The position numbers and the translations under genes are program-made. DNA of 64,000 nucleotides from Solanum dulcamara (taxonomy: Eukaryota > Streptophyta > Magnoliopsida > Solanales > Solanaceae), in NCBI RefSeq assembly GCF_947179165.1, contig NC_077242.1:33229097-33293096 (forward strand). Reading direction: 5' to 3'. The notes beneath the pieces are model-generated. The model did not search any database, was not told the DNA's origin, and worked only from the letters and a program-made list of their open reading frames with translations. Of this stretch, positions 35,085 through 46,508 are shown piece by piece; positions within the stretch are counted from its first letter, which is position 1; each line of letters opens with the position of its first letter.

Positions 35085-38000
35085 TGTTACACCCCGTACT
35101 TTGGTACCTTAGAAGGCTTCTTAAGCTTCTCAAGTTTGTGGGAAGGCTCTTAAGTTTCTTAAAATTCGTTATGTGAGTCGGATAGTTAATAATGCTATCA
35201 AATAACTCCAATGAAAGGAGAACGAAATGCTTTATAATAAGGAAGATTGGAAATAAGGTTATAAAAATTTGAAAGGAGTTGGAGGCCAAGAAATGAGTCG
35301 TAGCACTCGATTGACTCGCGTAAGCTACCAACTTGGAGGTCTTACGTACTTAAGCTACTCGAGTGCGTGTTGAGACTAAGTCGTAAGGAATACATAGGCT
35401 CTTAAAGTGCGATGAAATTACGAACCCACGGAAGAGAAATAAGGAAACGATGCAGCGAAAGCGAAGAAGGTAGGTGACAAGGAAGCAGGTGACAAGCAAG
35501 CAAGTGACTCACCTACTTGAGATGGACCCCACATGCCACGTGGCAGCACTTGAGTGGCCACATGGTGTGAGGTGGCACCCTAGGGGTCTGCCACGTGTCA
35601 CCCTCTTAAAAAGGATATATATACATGTAAAGATGACTAATCTCTCATATTTGATTCATTTGAGACTTGGAAAAGTTAGGAGCAAGCTTGAAAGAAATAG
35701 AGAGAGCTACGACAGCAACCAAATAAGGTAAGCCCTCCATTTTAGATTCGGGAATTAATTATTTAAGGTATAACACGATTAAATAACGGTGTTTGACCAT
35801 ATAAAAATTTATCATTTGGGCAACGAGGAAGTTTTTGTTCTTGTTAAGAAACCCGTTTTTGGATAGGACTGTTGTTAGTAATACGAGTATAACTTCTTGT
35901 GTAAAGCTTAGTTTCGGGTGATTCAAGATGTTTTGGAAATCTATTTCATAGGGCTACAACTTTCATGTAGACGCTACTACCCAGTTTGGCTTTTATCCAC
36001 TCCAAATATGGTGGTGAAGCTTGGGGGAGCTGCTGCCCAGATTGTGCTTTGGAAATCCTACACGGACAGCTGTGAGTATTTTGGGGATATATTTTCGTAC
36101 AAAATTGTTGTAGGGGTAATTCAAAATTTTTTGCGACCTTGATACACATATATATAACTTTCATTGAGGACACAAATCTTTTTTCCATCAATTACCCCTC
36201 CGAAACTAAGCGACAATATAAGACAGTGGGCTCCCAGATTTCGCGTTTTGATAAGTTTTGGCGGGTTTGACCAGTTTAACGTAAGGTAAGTCCTTTCCTT
36301 TTAAATTGGAGTTTATGGTGTTGTTATATAGGGTATTGTACATTGTGTAAGTGGCTGTAAATGTGAAAATATGATAAATATGCTGGACGTACGAAATAAA
36401 CTAAATTGAAGTCGCTACAAGTGAATTGTCGTCAAAATAAAGTGTCATTCTTGTGAGTTGTTGCTGCAGGGGTGTAATGTGTTGTTGCAGGGCCCAAATA
36501 TTGTCTAATGTGGGTTAGGGTGCTTCTGGTTGAATCCACATGACCCCTTGTGGCGTATAATTAAAGGCGTTACAAAAGAAAGGCTAGACGCCCTATTGTG
36601 ATACCATATTTTTGAATAAGTCGTTTGGAGTTTATGTTGTATATTGTTGGTATGAATTGCTGCAGGTTGTTGTTGTTGGTTGGCTGTAGGTCTTAGGGAC
36701 TTAATTGGAATTTCAGATAGGGCACATTATAGGGGAGGTGCTGCCCAATTTTCATCGACGCCTTAGCGAATAACAGAACTAGTCGAGGAAACGACTAAGG
36801 AAATATACTCCATTAATACTAAGGTGTACCCTAAGATGCTGGAAAGTTAAGAAGGGTTGATACTCATATTACTTTTATGTTACTTAGGTTTAAAGGACGA
36901 CGAGATGAACGGGACAAAAAGTAACCCGTAACAGGTATGTAAAGCTAACGTTTCTTTCTTTTGTCATGTTTTGGCATACGTATGTCAGGCTTATACTTTC
37001 TTTTAGCATTTCTTTGACATAAGTATATAAAACTAATATTCCTTTTCAGTATGGATTTTAAGAAACAAGTATATAACTTTCATATGATTTTAAAGAAGTT
37101 CCTATTTGTAAAGCCGCTAGAATGACCAACTTCTCGACTTCCAAAAGATATTTTGTTATGCCTTGATATGTTTATATGATTCCCAAAAGTTCTATTTTGA
37201 TATAACCCATAGTAACTTTCAAAAGGTACTTGATATGATCTTGGTCTGGATTTTGAATGATAGCTTATTTTGATTATTCCATCGTGTCTCAAATATGATT
37301 TAAATTGCATTTGGTTTCTCACTACTCCACTCGTGGATGCCTCAATGCTTCTTTTACCGAGCCCGGGCCAGGTTTTGTTATCGTGCATACTTTTCTACAT
37401 TGTTCGCCGTGCCCCGATGTGAGGGGGCAGGTACAACCTGTACATGGGTTTGATTTGTGGAGTTATGATGTGCCATGTACACCTATGATATGATATGATC
37501 TGATATGACCATCTGATATAATATGATCTATTACGGAGATATTCCCTACTCTGGAGTTATGATGTACTGTGGAGCCAGTGATGGGGTGGCAACCACATTT
37601 TGTATTTGTTCACCGAGTCCCATAATGGGACCGGATATGGCATATGTTTCTCTATATACATTATCTGTGGTTATAAAAAGCATTTTGGTATTCTGGATAG
37701 TTTGCCCATTTCTACACCTTCTGTTTTGGTAATGGCTTTACTAGTTACAGTCCATGCTTTATATACTCAGTACATATATCGTACTGACCCCCCGTTCTCT
37801 GGGGCGCTGCATTTCATGCCCGCAGGTACATATGTTCATTTTGGAAGTTCGCCGGCTTAGGGTTTCCATTTAGCGATATTGGGAGCGCTCCACTATTCCG
37901 AAGCCTAACTTTTGATGCTGGTCATTTGATATGTATATATTTATTTGTCCAGGGTACGGTGGGGGCCCTATCCCGCCATATGTTGTTGTTACCATTTTTA

Positions 38001-38290
38001 GAGGTCTTTAGACATATGTGTATGTGGGTTATTTGTAAGTTTGTTTCAGTTGTGCTCATCCAACGTATTGCAAATGTTTTCATGGTATGGCAGCCTCGTC
38101 GGCTCGCATTCCCTTTCCTGTCATGATACAAGTGAATGAGGCTACAGGTTTATGAAAAAAGGTTTTTGACCCATTAGGGTTTGTGTATGGTATCACATCA
38201 CACACGGTTCAACTTAAGGGTAACTGATATATACGCATAAGGGGGTCCAGGTTGGACCCCAGTCATGGCCTACGGGGTTGGGTGGTGACA
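35085..38290 (+). mobile_element. Complete solo LTR of family G, flanked by AGATC
   Basis: This 3206-bp LTR begins TGTTACACCCCGTAC and ends GGTGGTGACA. Perfect 5-bp duplications AGATC are at 35080-35084 and 38291-38295. The interrupted gag frame of element C can be followed across it. It is the best-preserved copy of family G in the window and the reference for 1-2021 and 10996-13720. TATA is at 35615-35623, with two ACGT G-box-type sites upstream. No internal domain is present. Confidence 0.96.
35535..35623 (+). promoter_or_regulatory. LTR promoter: two G-boxes and TATA box
   Basis: The palindrome GCCACGTGGC is at 35535-35544 and CCACGTGTCA at 35591-35600. ATATATATA follows at 35615-35623. 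CACGTG cores bind plant bZIP/bHLH factors (established for G-box and ABRE elements). The arrangement suggests an LTR promoter that could answer to light or stress signals; activity is inferred, not shown. Confidence 0.6.
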
Positions 38291-39172
38291 AGATCAATGA
38301 CCATGCTCTCTACATATATGATAAGGCCCAACAACTCTAGCCAAGAGAGTAGAACAAACCATAAATATCTGAAGGATCAATCCTTGGTTAGGGCAATCCT
38401 TGTACCAGTGATCAAACTCCCCACAATCAAAACATCCTTGAGAAGAGCGGCATAGAATAAACCGACCATGATAGGAAAGGAGAAAATCTGACACCCTCGA
38501 GCTTTGGCTCGCACTAGAACCACCCTGATGGGGCTGGCTACTATTTAAAACTGATAGAGCTGCCCGAATTAGCTAATTGGGCTGACCCTACCGATATCTA
38601 TCTTGGTTGAACCTATGATGGGGCCTATCATAGTTGTCCTTGCCCCTAGCTAACTGCATTAGGGCCCCATGACCTAAATATCCAAAATGCAAACCTCTAG
38701 ATCCCAAAATTGAATTCTTCCAAATGTAAGCTCAATGACCTACCTCAAAACCTCCAAAAACCTAAGGTACTAACGTCATAGGCCTAATGTGTCGGGAAGG
38801 AAGATGTTTCTCGCTGAACTGATATACACCCTAGAGTGGGATGCTGTCGCCGCTGTGCTAATGACAAGACCTCTCACCACTATCTCTATAATCCTCAAGG
38901 AATGCTTGCTCCGTGGCCCTCGTGTAAGAAATAACCTGAGGAAAGGTATATCCAACCTCTATCAAGTGTTATGATGCCAAATAGAGTAGCGAAGACAATC
39001 CTCTAATAAAGTCCTAACTCATAACTCGATCAATAGGGGATGATGTGGGGTTATGCCTAGTCCACTCAAGAAATTCCATGATATACTCTGGTACTCATAG
39101 TGTACCCTACCGAGGAACCACCAATCTGTCTCTAGCCTGAGAACTATCTGCCGAAGCTCTGGTAGAACCTGC
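38291..39172 (-). pseudogene. gag: Element C gag with two zinc knuckles
   Basis: Minus-strand reading from 39172 leftwards gives AGSTRASADSSQARDRLVVP, EFLEWTRHNPTSSPIDRVMS, TRATEQAFLEDYRDSGER and later SRVSDFLLSYHGRF. A CX2CX4HX4C knuckle, CFDCGEFDHWYKDC, lies near 38390-38435. A second knuckle (YHICREHGH, with the first Cys replaced by Tyr) sits at the very end and is completed beyond the solo LTR (STDC). Several stops and frameshifts. The N-terminal start lies beyond element T at 48837-49075, and the frame joins cleanly when T is removed. Confidence 0.83.
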
Positions 39173-41503
39173 TGTCACGACACAAGCCTAGGGCCTAGAC
39201 GTGACATGGCGAATGAGGAACCTGAAAGTACATCAAACAATCCTCTTAGCATTCTTTTAGCCTTTCATAGGTAATGATGATAAATAAACAAGCATAAATC
39301 ATAATAGTAAATCTTCAACTTACATATGTCCAACAATACCTCTAACTATTAGATTTAACGGGGCTAAGACAAGTCCCTAGCTCACCCTCAATCATAATAA
39401 AATAAATGCCATAGTAAAATATCTTACCATATCATAAGTTAGAAAGATAAAGGAGTATTGTTCCCAGAACATGGGAAATCACCAAAAGTAGTCTTCAACG
39501 AAATCTCAACTAGCCACGTGGAGGAGAACGAGGAGGAGCACTGGTCCCTACATGATGATATCATGTAGGCAAAAGAATATGTGTTAGTACTTTGAATGTA
39601 CTAAGTATGTAAGGATGCATGAACATTGAGGAAACATTATAACAATTATGTAATAAGGAACATAATGTAATTAGCATGCATAATAAATCATATAGATATC
39701 CTTTAAAACATTTATTTTGTGGGAAAGTAACCATAACCGACATTTAAGACCATGCGATCTATTACATGGAATCCAACATAACCCCCTACGTTGGCCAGGG
39801 AGACTACTTGCCAGGTAGAACTCCGTCAACTTCATTCATTTCATTAACTTTAACTTTAAGGGCTATTTATGGATCCATTAGCCTAAGCTTACAAGGGCTC
39901 CTATGTTGGCACATAGTTAATGAGACAAGGGGTTGCTACTAGGATTCCCTTACCAAATCTCACCTCAATGCCTCATTCGGTGCTAAGTCAATCCCACGAA
40001 ATAGTTTAATACTTTAAAATATTCATAGCATATAACTTGAGAATTCAAACATCATATTTGGTAGAATAGCTCATTAAACCATTTGAAAATTCAAATATGC
40101 AAGAATTGTGCTTATTGCATAAAGAATCCATCATTCATATCATTTCATCATTCTTTATTTTTATAAGAGTCCCTTTTGATCATAGATATTGCTTTCACAA
40201 ACATTCATTTGGAGTCAAGGCTTTCAAGTCAAACTTTATTAAAAACATAGTAAAATTAGGTGGGTTCAAATCACTTCAACTTGCAAATATGTATGTAAAT
40301 AAATATATACATAAATACTTTGAAATCCATTAATTAAAAATCAATCTTTAAAGAACCCACCATGAATTTCAAGAACCTTTAAATAGATAAATAGAGGAAT
40401 TACTTGTAAACCATCAATTCATACATATGAAATTATGTTGCATCAAAATAGAGCAATAATCATTAGTTTAACCATGAATCATAATATTAAGTAAAAATAT
40501 GAATTAACATAAGAAAATATTACTTGAAATCAAGAGACTTAATTGAAAGAGTTTTTGGACTACATGGGTGAAAGAACCCACGGATAAACACCCACATAAC
40601 TTAGAATAGAGCTTAAAGAAAATAAATATAATTTATTATATAATCAAAATAATTTAGACATGAAAGTGGAAGGAATATTCTCATTGAAACCTTACATACC
40701 TGGAATCCGAAACTTTAGTGGGAATCGAAAGACTTAATGAACACTCTTGAGTCGTAGCTTTTTTCCTCGTCGGAACGTTTTGTGTACTACCCACAATATA
40801 TTAATCACCGGAATAGTATTTCTTCACTACCAAGAGCTAAAACTATATTTGAAAAAGTGAAAAGAAGTGTATAGAGAGAAGACTTGCTTGAGAAAGATTG
40901 ATGAATAAAATGAGGAAATAAGGTGGGTATTTATAGGTGGTAAAGAAGGACCTAACAATAAATAAAATAATTATAAAGAAAAATCTGAAAATTTAGTGGA
41001 AAATTATGATTCCATGGATGATGTTAATTGGAGGACAATTTATGTCATGAGTGATGTCAAATGTATCTAGATCTTTCCACGGTAGGTGAAATGAGTTATC
41101 TTTGACAGAATACTCATTTTTGGAGCTACTTTTGAATAAGATAAAATCCTTATTAGGATTTGGTATCTTCATAATAATTGTATATATAGAAGTCTAGTTT
41201 CATATCGTTCAAGAATCAACTAATTTGGAGCAATATACTGTGAGATATGAATTTTCTTCTACAAATACTCCATTTCTTCACAACACACTGTCTTACAATA
41301 ATTAATTTATGTGACCTACTTAACATCTGAAACTTAAATTATGGTCTTCACAAAGGTTGTAGGTAATGATCTTGTGGTTTCGAAACATTTTTAATCACCT
41401 AATTTGGACAATTCTATAAAAAGTTATGCCCAAAATACAAATGTTGTATTATGTTTAGGCAAGAATTGAAACATCGTATACAACGTTTTTAGGGGATGTT
41501 ACA
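39173..41503 (-). mobile_element. Element T 3' LTR (left copy)
   Basis: This 2331-bp LTR starts TGTCACGACAC and ends GATGTTACA on the plus strand (minus orientation). The target duplication CCTGC at 39168-39172 matches 48837-48841 at the far end of the element. In the first 250 nt or so, I count about a dozen differences from the right copy (46509-48836), roughly 5 percent. TATA (minus) is at 40928-40935. Conserved hairpins are at 39547-39569 and 39584-39604. A polypurine tract abuts at 41504. Confidence 0.95.
40928..40935 (-). promoter_or_regulatory. TATA box of element T 3' LTR
   Basis: The minus strand reads TATAAATA. The same site is kept in the other LTR at 48261-48268 and in element D at 60571-60578, with similar flanks. 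Confidence 0.55.
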
Positions 41504-41537
41504 TTATCTCCCCCTTGGGAACATTCGTCCTCGAATG
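41504..41537 (-). other. Element T polypurine tract and adjacent palindrome
   Basis: On the minus strand CCAAGGGGGAGATAA lies directly against the LTR start TGTAACATCC. This is the primer for plus-strand DNA synthesis. Next to it CATTCG (41522-41527), loop TCCT and CGAATG (41532-41537) form a 6-bp stem. The same stem is at 61224-61239 in element D. Confidence 0.8.
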
Positions 41538-41689
41538 AGGAAAGACTTAGTTTGAGTTGGGTAGAGTGTAAACCAACAACCCATCATTAATGCAATAGGA
41601 TAATTTAAAACATCATTTAAAATATATTTTATAATTTTTCAAGCATATGACAAGAAAAATTGAGATGCAAAGATTTCAAGTAATTGAGC

Positions 41690-43050
41690 AAGGACAACTT
41701 AATACCTTAGGTTTGGGTAGAGGAAAAAAGATGAGGGTATCTCTTAACCATATCCGCTTCCGCTTCCCATGTTGCACTTTCTATTTGTTGATTCCTCCAA
41801 AGGACTTTAACATATGCAACTTCCTTGTTCCTCAATCTCTTAACTTGCCGGTCAAATATTTCCACAGGAACTTCTTCATAGGTCAAGTTTTCTTCAATAT
41901 TCACTATTCCCATAGGTACAATGGAATTAGGGTCACCCACACTTTTTTTACAACATAGACACGTGAAACACCGGATGAACCGTGGACATTTGCAATGGTA
42001 ATTCCAACTCATATGCAACCTTACCAACACGTATCACGATTCTATAAGGCCCTACATACCTAGGGCTCAATTTCCCTTTCTTACAAAATTAAACCACACC
42101 TTTCATGGGTGAAACCTTCAGATACACCCAATTGTCCACATTAAACTCAAGATCCCTTCTTCTAGGGCCAGAATAGGACTTTTGACGACTTTGAGCCATC
42201 TTCAACCTTTCTCTAATGATTTTCACTTTCTCTAAAGCATGAAGTACCAAATTGGGGCCCAACAAGGTCATCTCGCCTACTTCAAACCAACCAACTGGTG
42301 ATCTACATAGTCTCCCATACAAAGCCTCAAATGGCTCTATCTCAATACTTAAGTGGTAACTATTATTATAGGCAAACTCGATGAGCGGTAGATGATCATC
42401 CCAATTTCCTTTAAACTCCAACACACAAGCCCTTAACATATCCTCTAGTGTTTGAATCGTCCTTTCGGCTTGCCCATCCGTTTGAGGATGGAATGCTGTG
42501 CTTAACTTTACCTTAGTACCGAGGCCTTTTTGAAATGATCTCCAGAAGTGAGAAGTGAATTGTATACCATGATCCGAAATAATGGATAACCGCATACCAT
42601 GCAACCTCACCAACTCTTGAATATACAACTTGGTATAGTCTTCGGCACTATAGGAAGTTTTAACCGGTAGGAACTAAGCTGACTTAGTCATTCTATCAAC
42701 AATTACCCAAATCGAGTCATGACGTTTCCGGATATGAGGCAAACCCACTACAAAATCCATATAATCACATATTCCCACTTCCAAGTTGGGATTTCAATGT
42801 CTTGGGCTAGGCAACCCGACCTTTGATGTTTGGCCTTCACTTGTTGGCAATTCATACATTTGGACACAAACCTTGCTATGTCCTTCTTCATGTCACCCCA
42901 CCAATATAACTCATTTAAGTCTCGGTGCATTTTTATTGAACCAGGATGAATGGAGTATGTAGAATTATGAGCCTCTATCAAGATCAAACTCCTTTGGCCA
43001 TCAACATCTAGAACACATATCCGACCTTGGTAGTATAGCACCCCATCTCC
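41690..43050 (-). pseudogene. pol: Element T integrase with chromodomain
   Basis: From right to left: the zinc finger HNSTYSIH ... CMNCQQVK (about 42970-42840); the first catalytic Asp region, MDFVVGLPHIRKRHDS, in a shifted frame near 42740; SIISDHGIQFTSHF near 42570; and FHPQTDGQAERTIQTLEDML. The second Asp and the Glu are separated by exactly 35 residues as in DD35E integrases. Then come VYLKVSPMKGVV and, in another frame, the chromodomain (EIFDRQVKRLRNKEVAYVKV, ATWEAEADMVKRYPHLF). Lesions are a frameshift near 43045, one near 42755, a TAG near 42678, and shifts near 42088 and 42030. Integrase joins the cDNA to the chromosome. Confidence 0.92.
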
Positions 43051-44923
43051 CCCTGGAAAAAACCTCTATCTTCTGTTCCTTTACCAACTTCTTTAACTCA
43101 ATAAACTTCGAGTCAAGACCTTTCTTTGATTTAATATCCACCGCCAAAGAATATTCAGACCTATTTTGAACAACCATACCACCATCATTAGTTCCACACA
43201 ACTTCACCTCTAATCTAGCCAACCGGTGAACATCTTTCACCAACTCCCTCTTTCTTTCATCCACATGGGCCACACTCTCCATAGACACTCTACTAAGTAC
43301 ATCATCAACCACATTGTCTTTACCCGGATGATAGTGCATACTCATGTCATAGTCCTTAAGGAGTTCTAGCCATCTTCTTTGACTTAAATTAAGATCCTTT
43401 TGGGTGAACACATATTGAAGACTTTTATGATCAGTAAACACATCTACATGCACCCCATAGAGGTAATACCTCCAAATATTCAGAGGAAAAACAACGGCCG
43501 CCAATTCAAGGTCATGGGTAGGGTATTTATGCTCATGCACCTTTAATTTCCTAGAAGCATAGAATATGACCTTGTCGCTTTGCATTAAGACACAACCTAA
43601 CCCAATCTTTGAAGCATCACAATAAACTACAAACCCTTCTAATCCTTTTGGGAGAGTCAAAATAGGAGTAGAGGTAAGTCGATCTTTTAAGGTTTGGAAA
43701 CTCTTCTCACACTTATCTATCCATATGAATTTGAATTTCTTTTGGGTCAATTTTGTCATAGGACATGAGATGGAAGAAAAACCTTTGACGAACCTTCTAT
43801 AGTACCCAGCTAGACCTAAGAAGCTCCTAATGTCTGAAGCAGATAATGATCTAGGCCAATTTTTGACTGCCTCTATTTTCTTAGGAACAACCTTGATCCC
43901 ATCACCGGACACTACGTGACCAAGAAATGCCTCCTCCTTTAACCAAAATTCACACTTACTAAATTTTACAAATAATTGCCTATCCCTCAACGTTTGAAGC
44001 ACAACTCTCAAGTGATTTTTATGTTCTTCCTCACCCCAAGAGTAAATCAAAATATCATCAATGAAGACCACCACAAAGGTATCAAGGTAAGGTTTGAACA
44101 CCCTATTCATCAAGTCCATGAACACCGTCGGTGCATTCGTCAACCCTAAACTCATCACCACAAACTCAAAGTGACCATACCTTGTTCGGAAGGCCATTTT
44201 GGGAATATCACACTCCCTCACCTGTAATTGGTGATAGACGGACTAAAGGTCGATTTTGGAGAAGTGACTTGCCCCTTGCAGTTGATCAAACAAGTCATCT
44301 ATTCTAGGGAGTGGGTACTTGTTCTTAATGGTCATCTTATTTAATTGTTGGTAGTCTATGCACATTCGAAGCGACCCATCCTTCTTTCTCAAAAATAACA
44401 CGGGAGCACCCCATAGCGAAATACTTGCTCTTATGAACCCCTTCTCTAACAAGTCCTTTAATTGTTTCTTCAACTCTTTTAATTCTGTTGGGGCTATACG
44501 ATAAGGAGGAATAGAGATAGGTTGGGTATCGGGGAGGAGATCGATACCAAAATCAATTTCCCTTTTAGGAGGGACACCGGGAAGGTCATTGGGAAAGATA
44601 TTAGGGAATTCATTGACTATAGGAAACAACTCAAGAGAAGGACTTTTGGAGTTGACATCCCTAACCCTCAAGATGTGGTAAATATAACCCTTAGAAATCA
44701 TTTTGCAGGACTTAAGGTAAGAAATAAACTTACCCTTCACCACCAAATTACGACCCTCCCATTTAATAATAGGCTCATTTGGAAATTGTAACTTGACTCG
44801 ACGAGTCCTACAATCTATGGAAGCATAATATGCATGTAACCAATCCATCCCAAGAATAACATCGAAATCTATCATATCAAGTTCAACGAGATTACAAGGA
44901 ATAACTTTGTGCAAGATAGACAC
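43051..44923 (-). pseudogene. pol: Element T protease end, reverse transcriptase, RNase H
   Basis: This is the best-preserved pol in the window. 44923-44246 is open: protease end [22 protein letters not shown] start [40 protein letters not shown] and [19 protein letters not shown]. One in-frame TAG at 44243-44245 follows SHFSKIDL. The same frame then stays open for over 400 codons to 43001. It holds the catalytic FIDD (44054-44065), [20 protein letters not shown] and RNase H ([32 protein letters not shown]). A one-base shift near 43045 takes it out of the integrase frame. Only these two lesions separate RT and RNase H from a full reading frame. Confidence 0.94.
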
Positions 44924-45150
44924 AAGGCAACCCCTATAGACATTTCTAGCAATAACTGACTCACCAACGGGGTAGACACCAAATAGGGCTCTAATAACAT
45001 TTTAGGTAAAATATCAAATCTATTAGCAAGGAATGGAATAACAAAAGATAAATTTGCACCCAGATCTAATAGTGCATACACATCAAAAGAAAAGACCTTT
45101 AACATACCGGTAATGACATTGGGTGCATCTTCAACCTCTTGTCTCCCATT
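44924..45150 (-). pseudogene. pol: Element T protease, N-terminal half
   Basis: Minus-strand wording FSFDVYALLDLGANLSFVIP contains the aspartic protease region (D-L-G-A, where D-S/T/P-G is usual). It is followed by [19 protein letters not shown]. It is frameshifted against the C-terminal half that starts at 44923. The enzyme would process the gag-pol polyprotein. Confidence 0.8.
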
Positions 45151-46293
45151 GTCTCCCATGCAAGGCGTAAAAGCGGTTTGTGCGTTGGACACCTCCTTGG
45201 ACTTGTTGACCAAGAGCAATTTGTCCTTGAGTCCTACCACCACCATCTCTACAATCCTTAGCATGGTGGCCCAGCTTGCCACACTTAAAGCATGCATTGG
45301 AGCCAGCTAAGCATTCCCCTTTGTGAGTCCTTCCACACTTCTTGCAAGCGGGGAAAGTTTGAGTAGCAACATTCTCTCTTGGAATCATTGGTTTACTACT
45401 CTTGTCCTTGTTGAACCTTGGAGGAGGAGTATTGGTGGAACCTTTTCCCACAAATCATTGCTCACCTTGGCCTTTGCCATTGTTACCATAATCGGACCTT
45501 TGAGGGTTAAACCCTCCACCATCTACTCTAGCCTTTTTGATCCCCCTTGATCTCTCTAAGCTTTTGTTCTTCAATTTGTTCTACATAAGTCATTAACCTA
45601 GAGATATCCATCTCCTTGAACAACATGGACGTTTTGCACTCCTTGGACACCAAGATTGAGACACCGAAAATAAACTTGCTCATCCTAGCTCTTGCTCATC
45701 CTAGCTCTTGGGTCGGAGACCATGAAGGGAGCATACTTGGACAACTTAGTGAATTTGAGAGCATACTCCCTCACGCTCATACTCCTTTGACGGAGGTTGA
45801 TGAACTCTTGGATTTTGGCCACCCTTAGCTCCAATGGGAAGAAGCAGTCTAGGAAGGCACCTTTGAACTCTTCCCATCCTATCGACCTTATTTCTTCATC
45901 CCTCTCAACAACCCATTATTCATACCACACTGGAGCCACACCTTTGAGTTGATAGGCTACTAGCTCGGCCTTCTCATTTGGTGGCACACCCATGATAGAC
46001 ACAATCCAATACACCTCTTTAATGAACTCCATAAGGTCCTCATCTAGTTTAGAACCATCGAACTCGAGTGGATTCATCCTTGGGAAATCCCGAATCCTAG
46101 AGGCTGGATTTTGCATTTGGGGAGGAAGAACACCTAAATTCCTTTGGTTAGCTACGACTTGAGCTAACAAAGTAATAACACTGAGAAACTCGGCATGGGT
46201 TACCCCATCCTCATGATGTTGGGCATTAGGAATTGGAGGAGTTTGGTCCTCATCATCAACCCTTGCACTTCGAGGTGCTCTTCCTTGAGTTAT
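45151..46293 (-). pseudogene. gag: Element T gag
   Basis: The reading begins near 46293 with ITQGRAPRSARVDDEDQTPP; the usual Met is replaced by Ile (ATA). It continues through PRMNPLEFDGSKLDEDLMEF, VPPNEKAELVAYQLKGVAPV, a TAA near 45914, and MSVREYALKFTKLSKYAPF. A 16-bp tandem duplication at 45677-45708 shifts the frame. The nucleocapsid has CKKCGRTHKGECL and a standard knuckle CFKCGKLGHHAKDC (45251-45292, all Cys/His present). Capsid and RNA packaging would be its role. It sits immediately downstream (minus sense) of the primer-binding site. Confidence 0.9.
45677..45708 (-). repeat. 16-bp tandem duplication in element T gag
   Basis: TGCTCATCCTAGCTCT occurs twice in a row (45677-45692, 45693-45708). 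The extra 16 bases shift the gag frame. Confidence 0.9.
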
Positions 46294-46492
46294 TATCTAG
46301 AGAACACAAAATGGGTCGTTAGTTAAAGGAAAGCTTAGGACACTCTAAGGCATGACATAAATTTGAAAGAAGTAAAAATTTTCCTAAACGCCTCATAGTC
46401 TCCTATTCATAATTGTGGCAAGCTTCACAACCATGAACAAGACCCTATTCGATGCGGTATATTGGACTTCCAAGGATCATTCAAGACCTCGG

Positions 46493-46504
46493 GCTCTGAT
46501 ACCA
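46493..46504 (-). other. Primer-binding site of element T (initiator tRNA-Met)
   Basis: The minus strand reads TGGTATCAGAGC, complementary to the 3' end of plant initiator tRNA-Met. It is 4 bp from the 5' LTR end at 46509. Confidence 0.9.
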
Positions 46505-46508
46505 AGTT

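Noticed and set aside
46493..46504. tRNA-Met-like sequences (also at 15226, 19033 and 49076) as tRNA genes
   Set aside because: Only the 12-nt complement of the tRNA 3' end is present, next to LTR edges; these are primer-binding sites.
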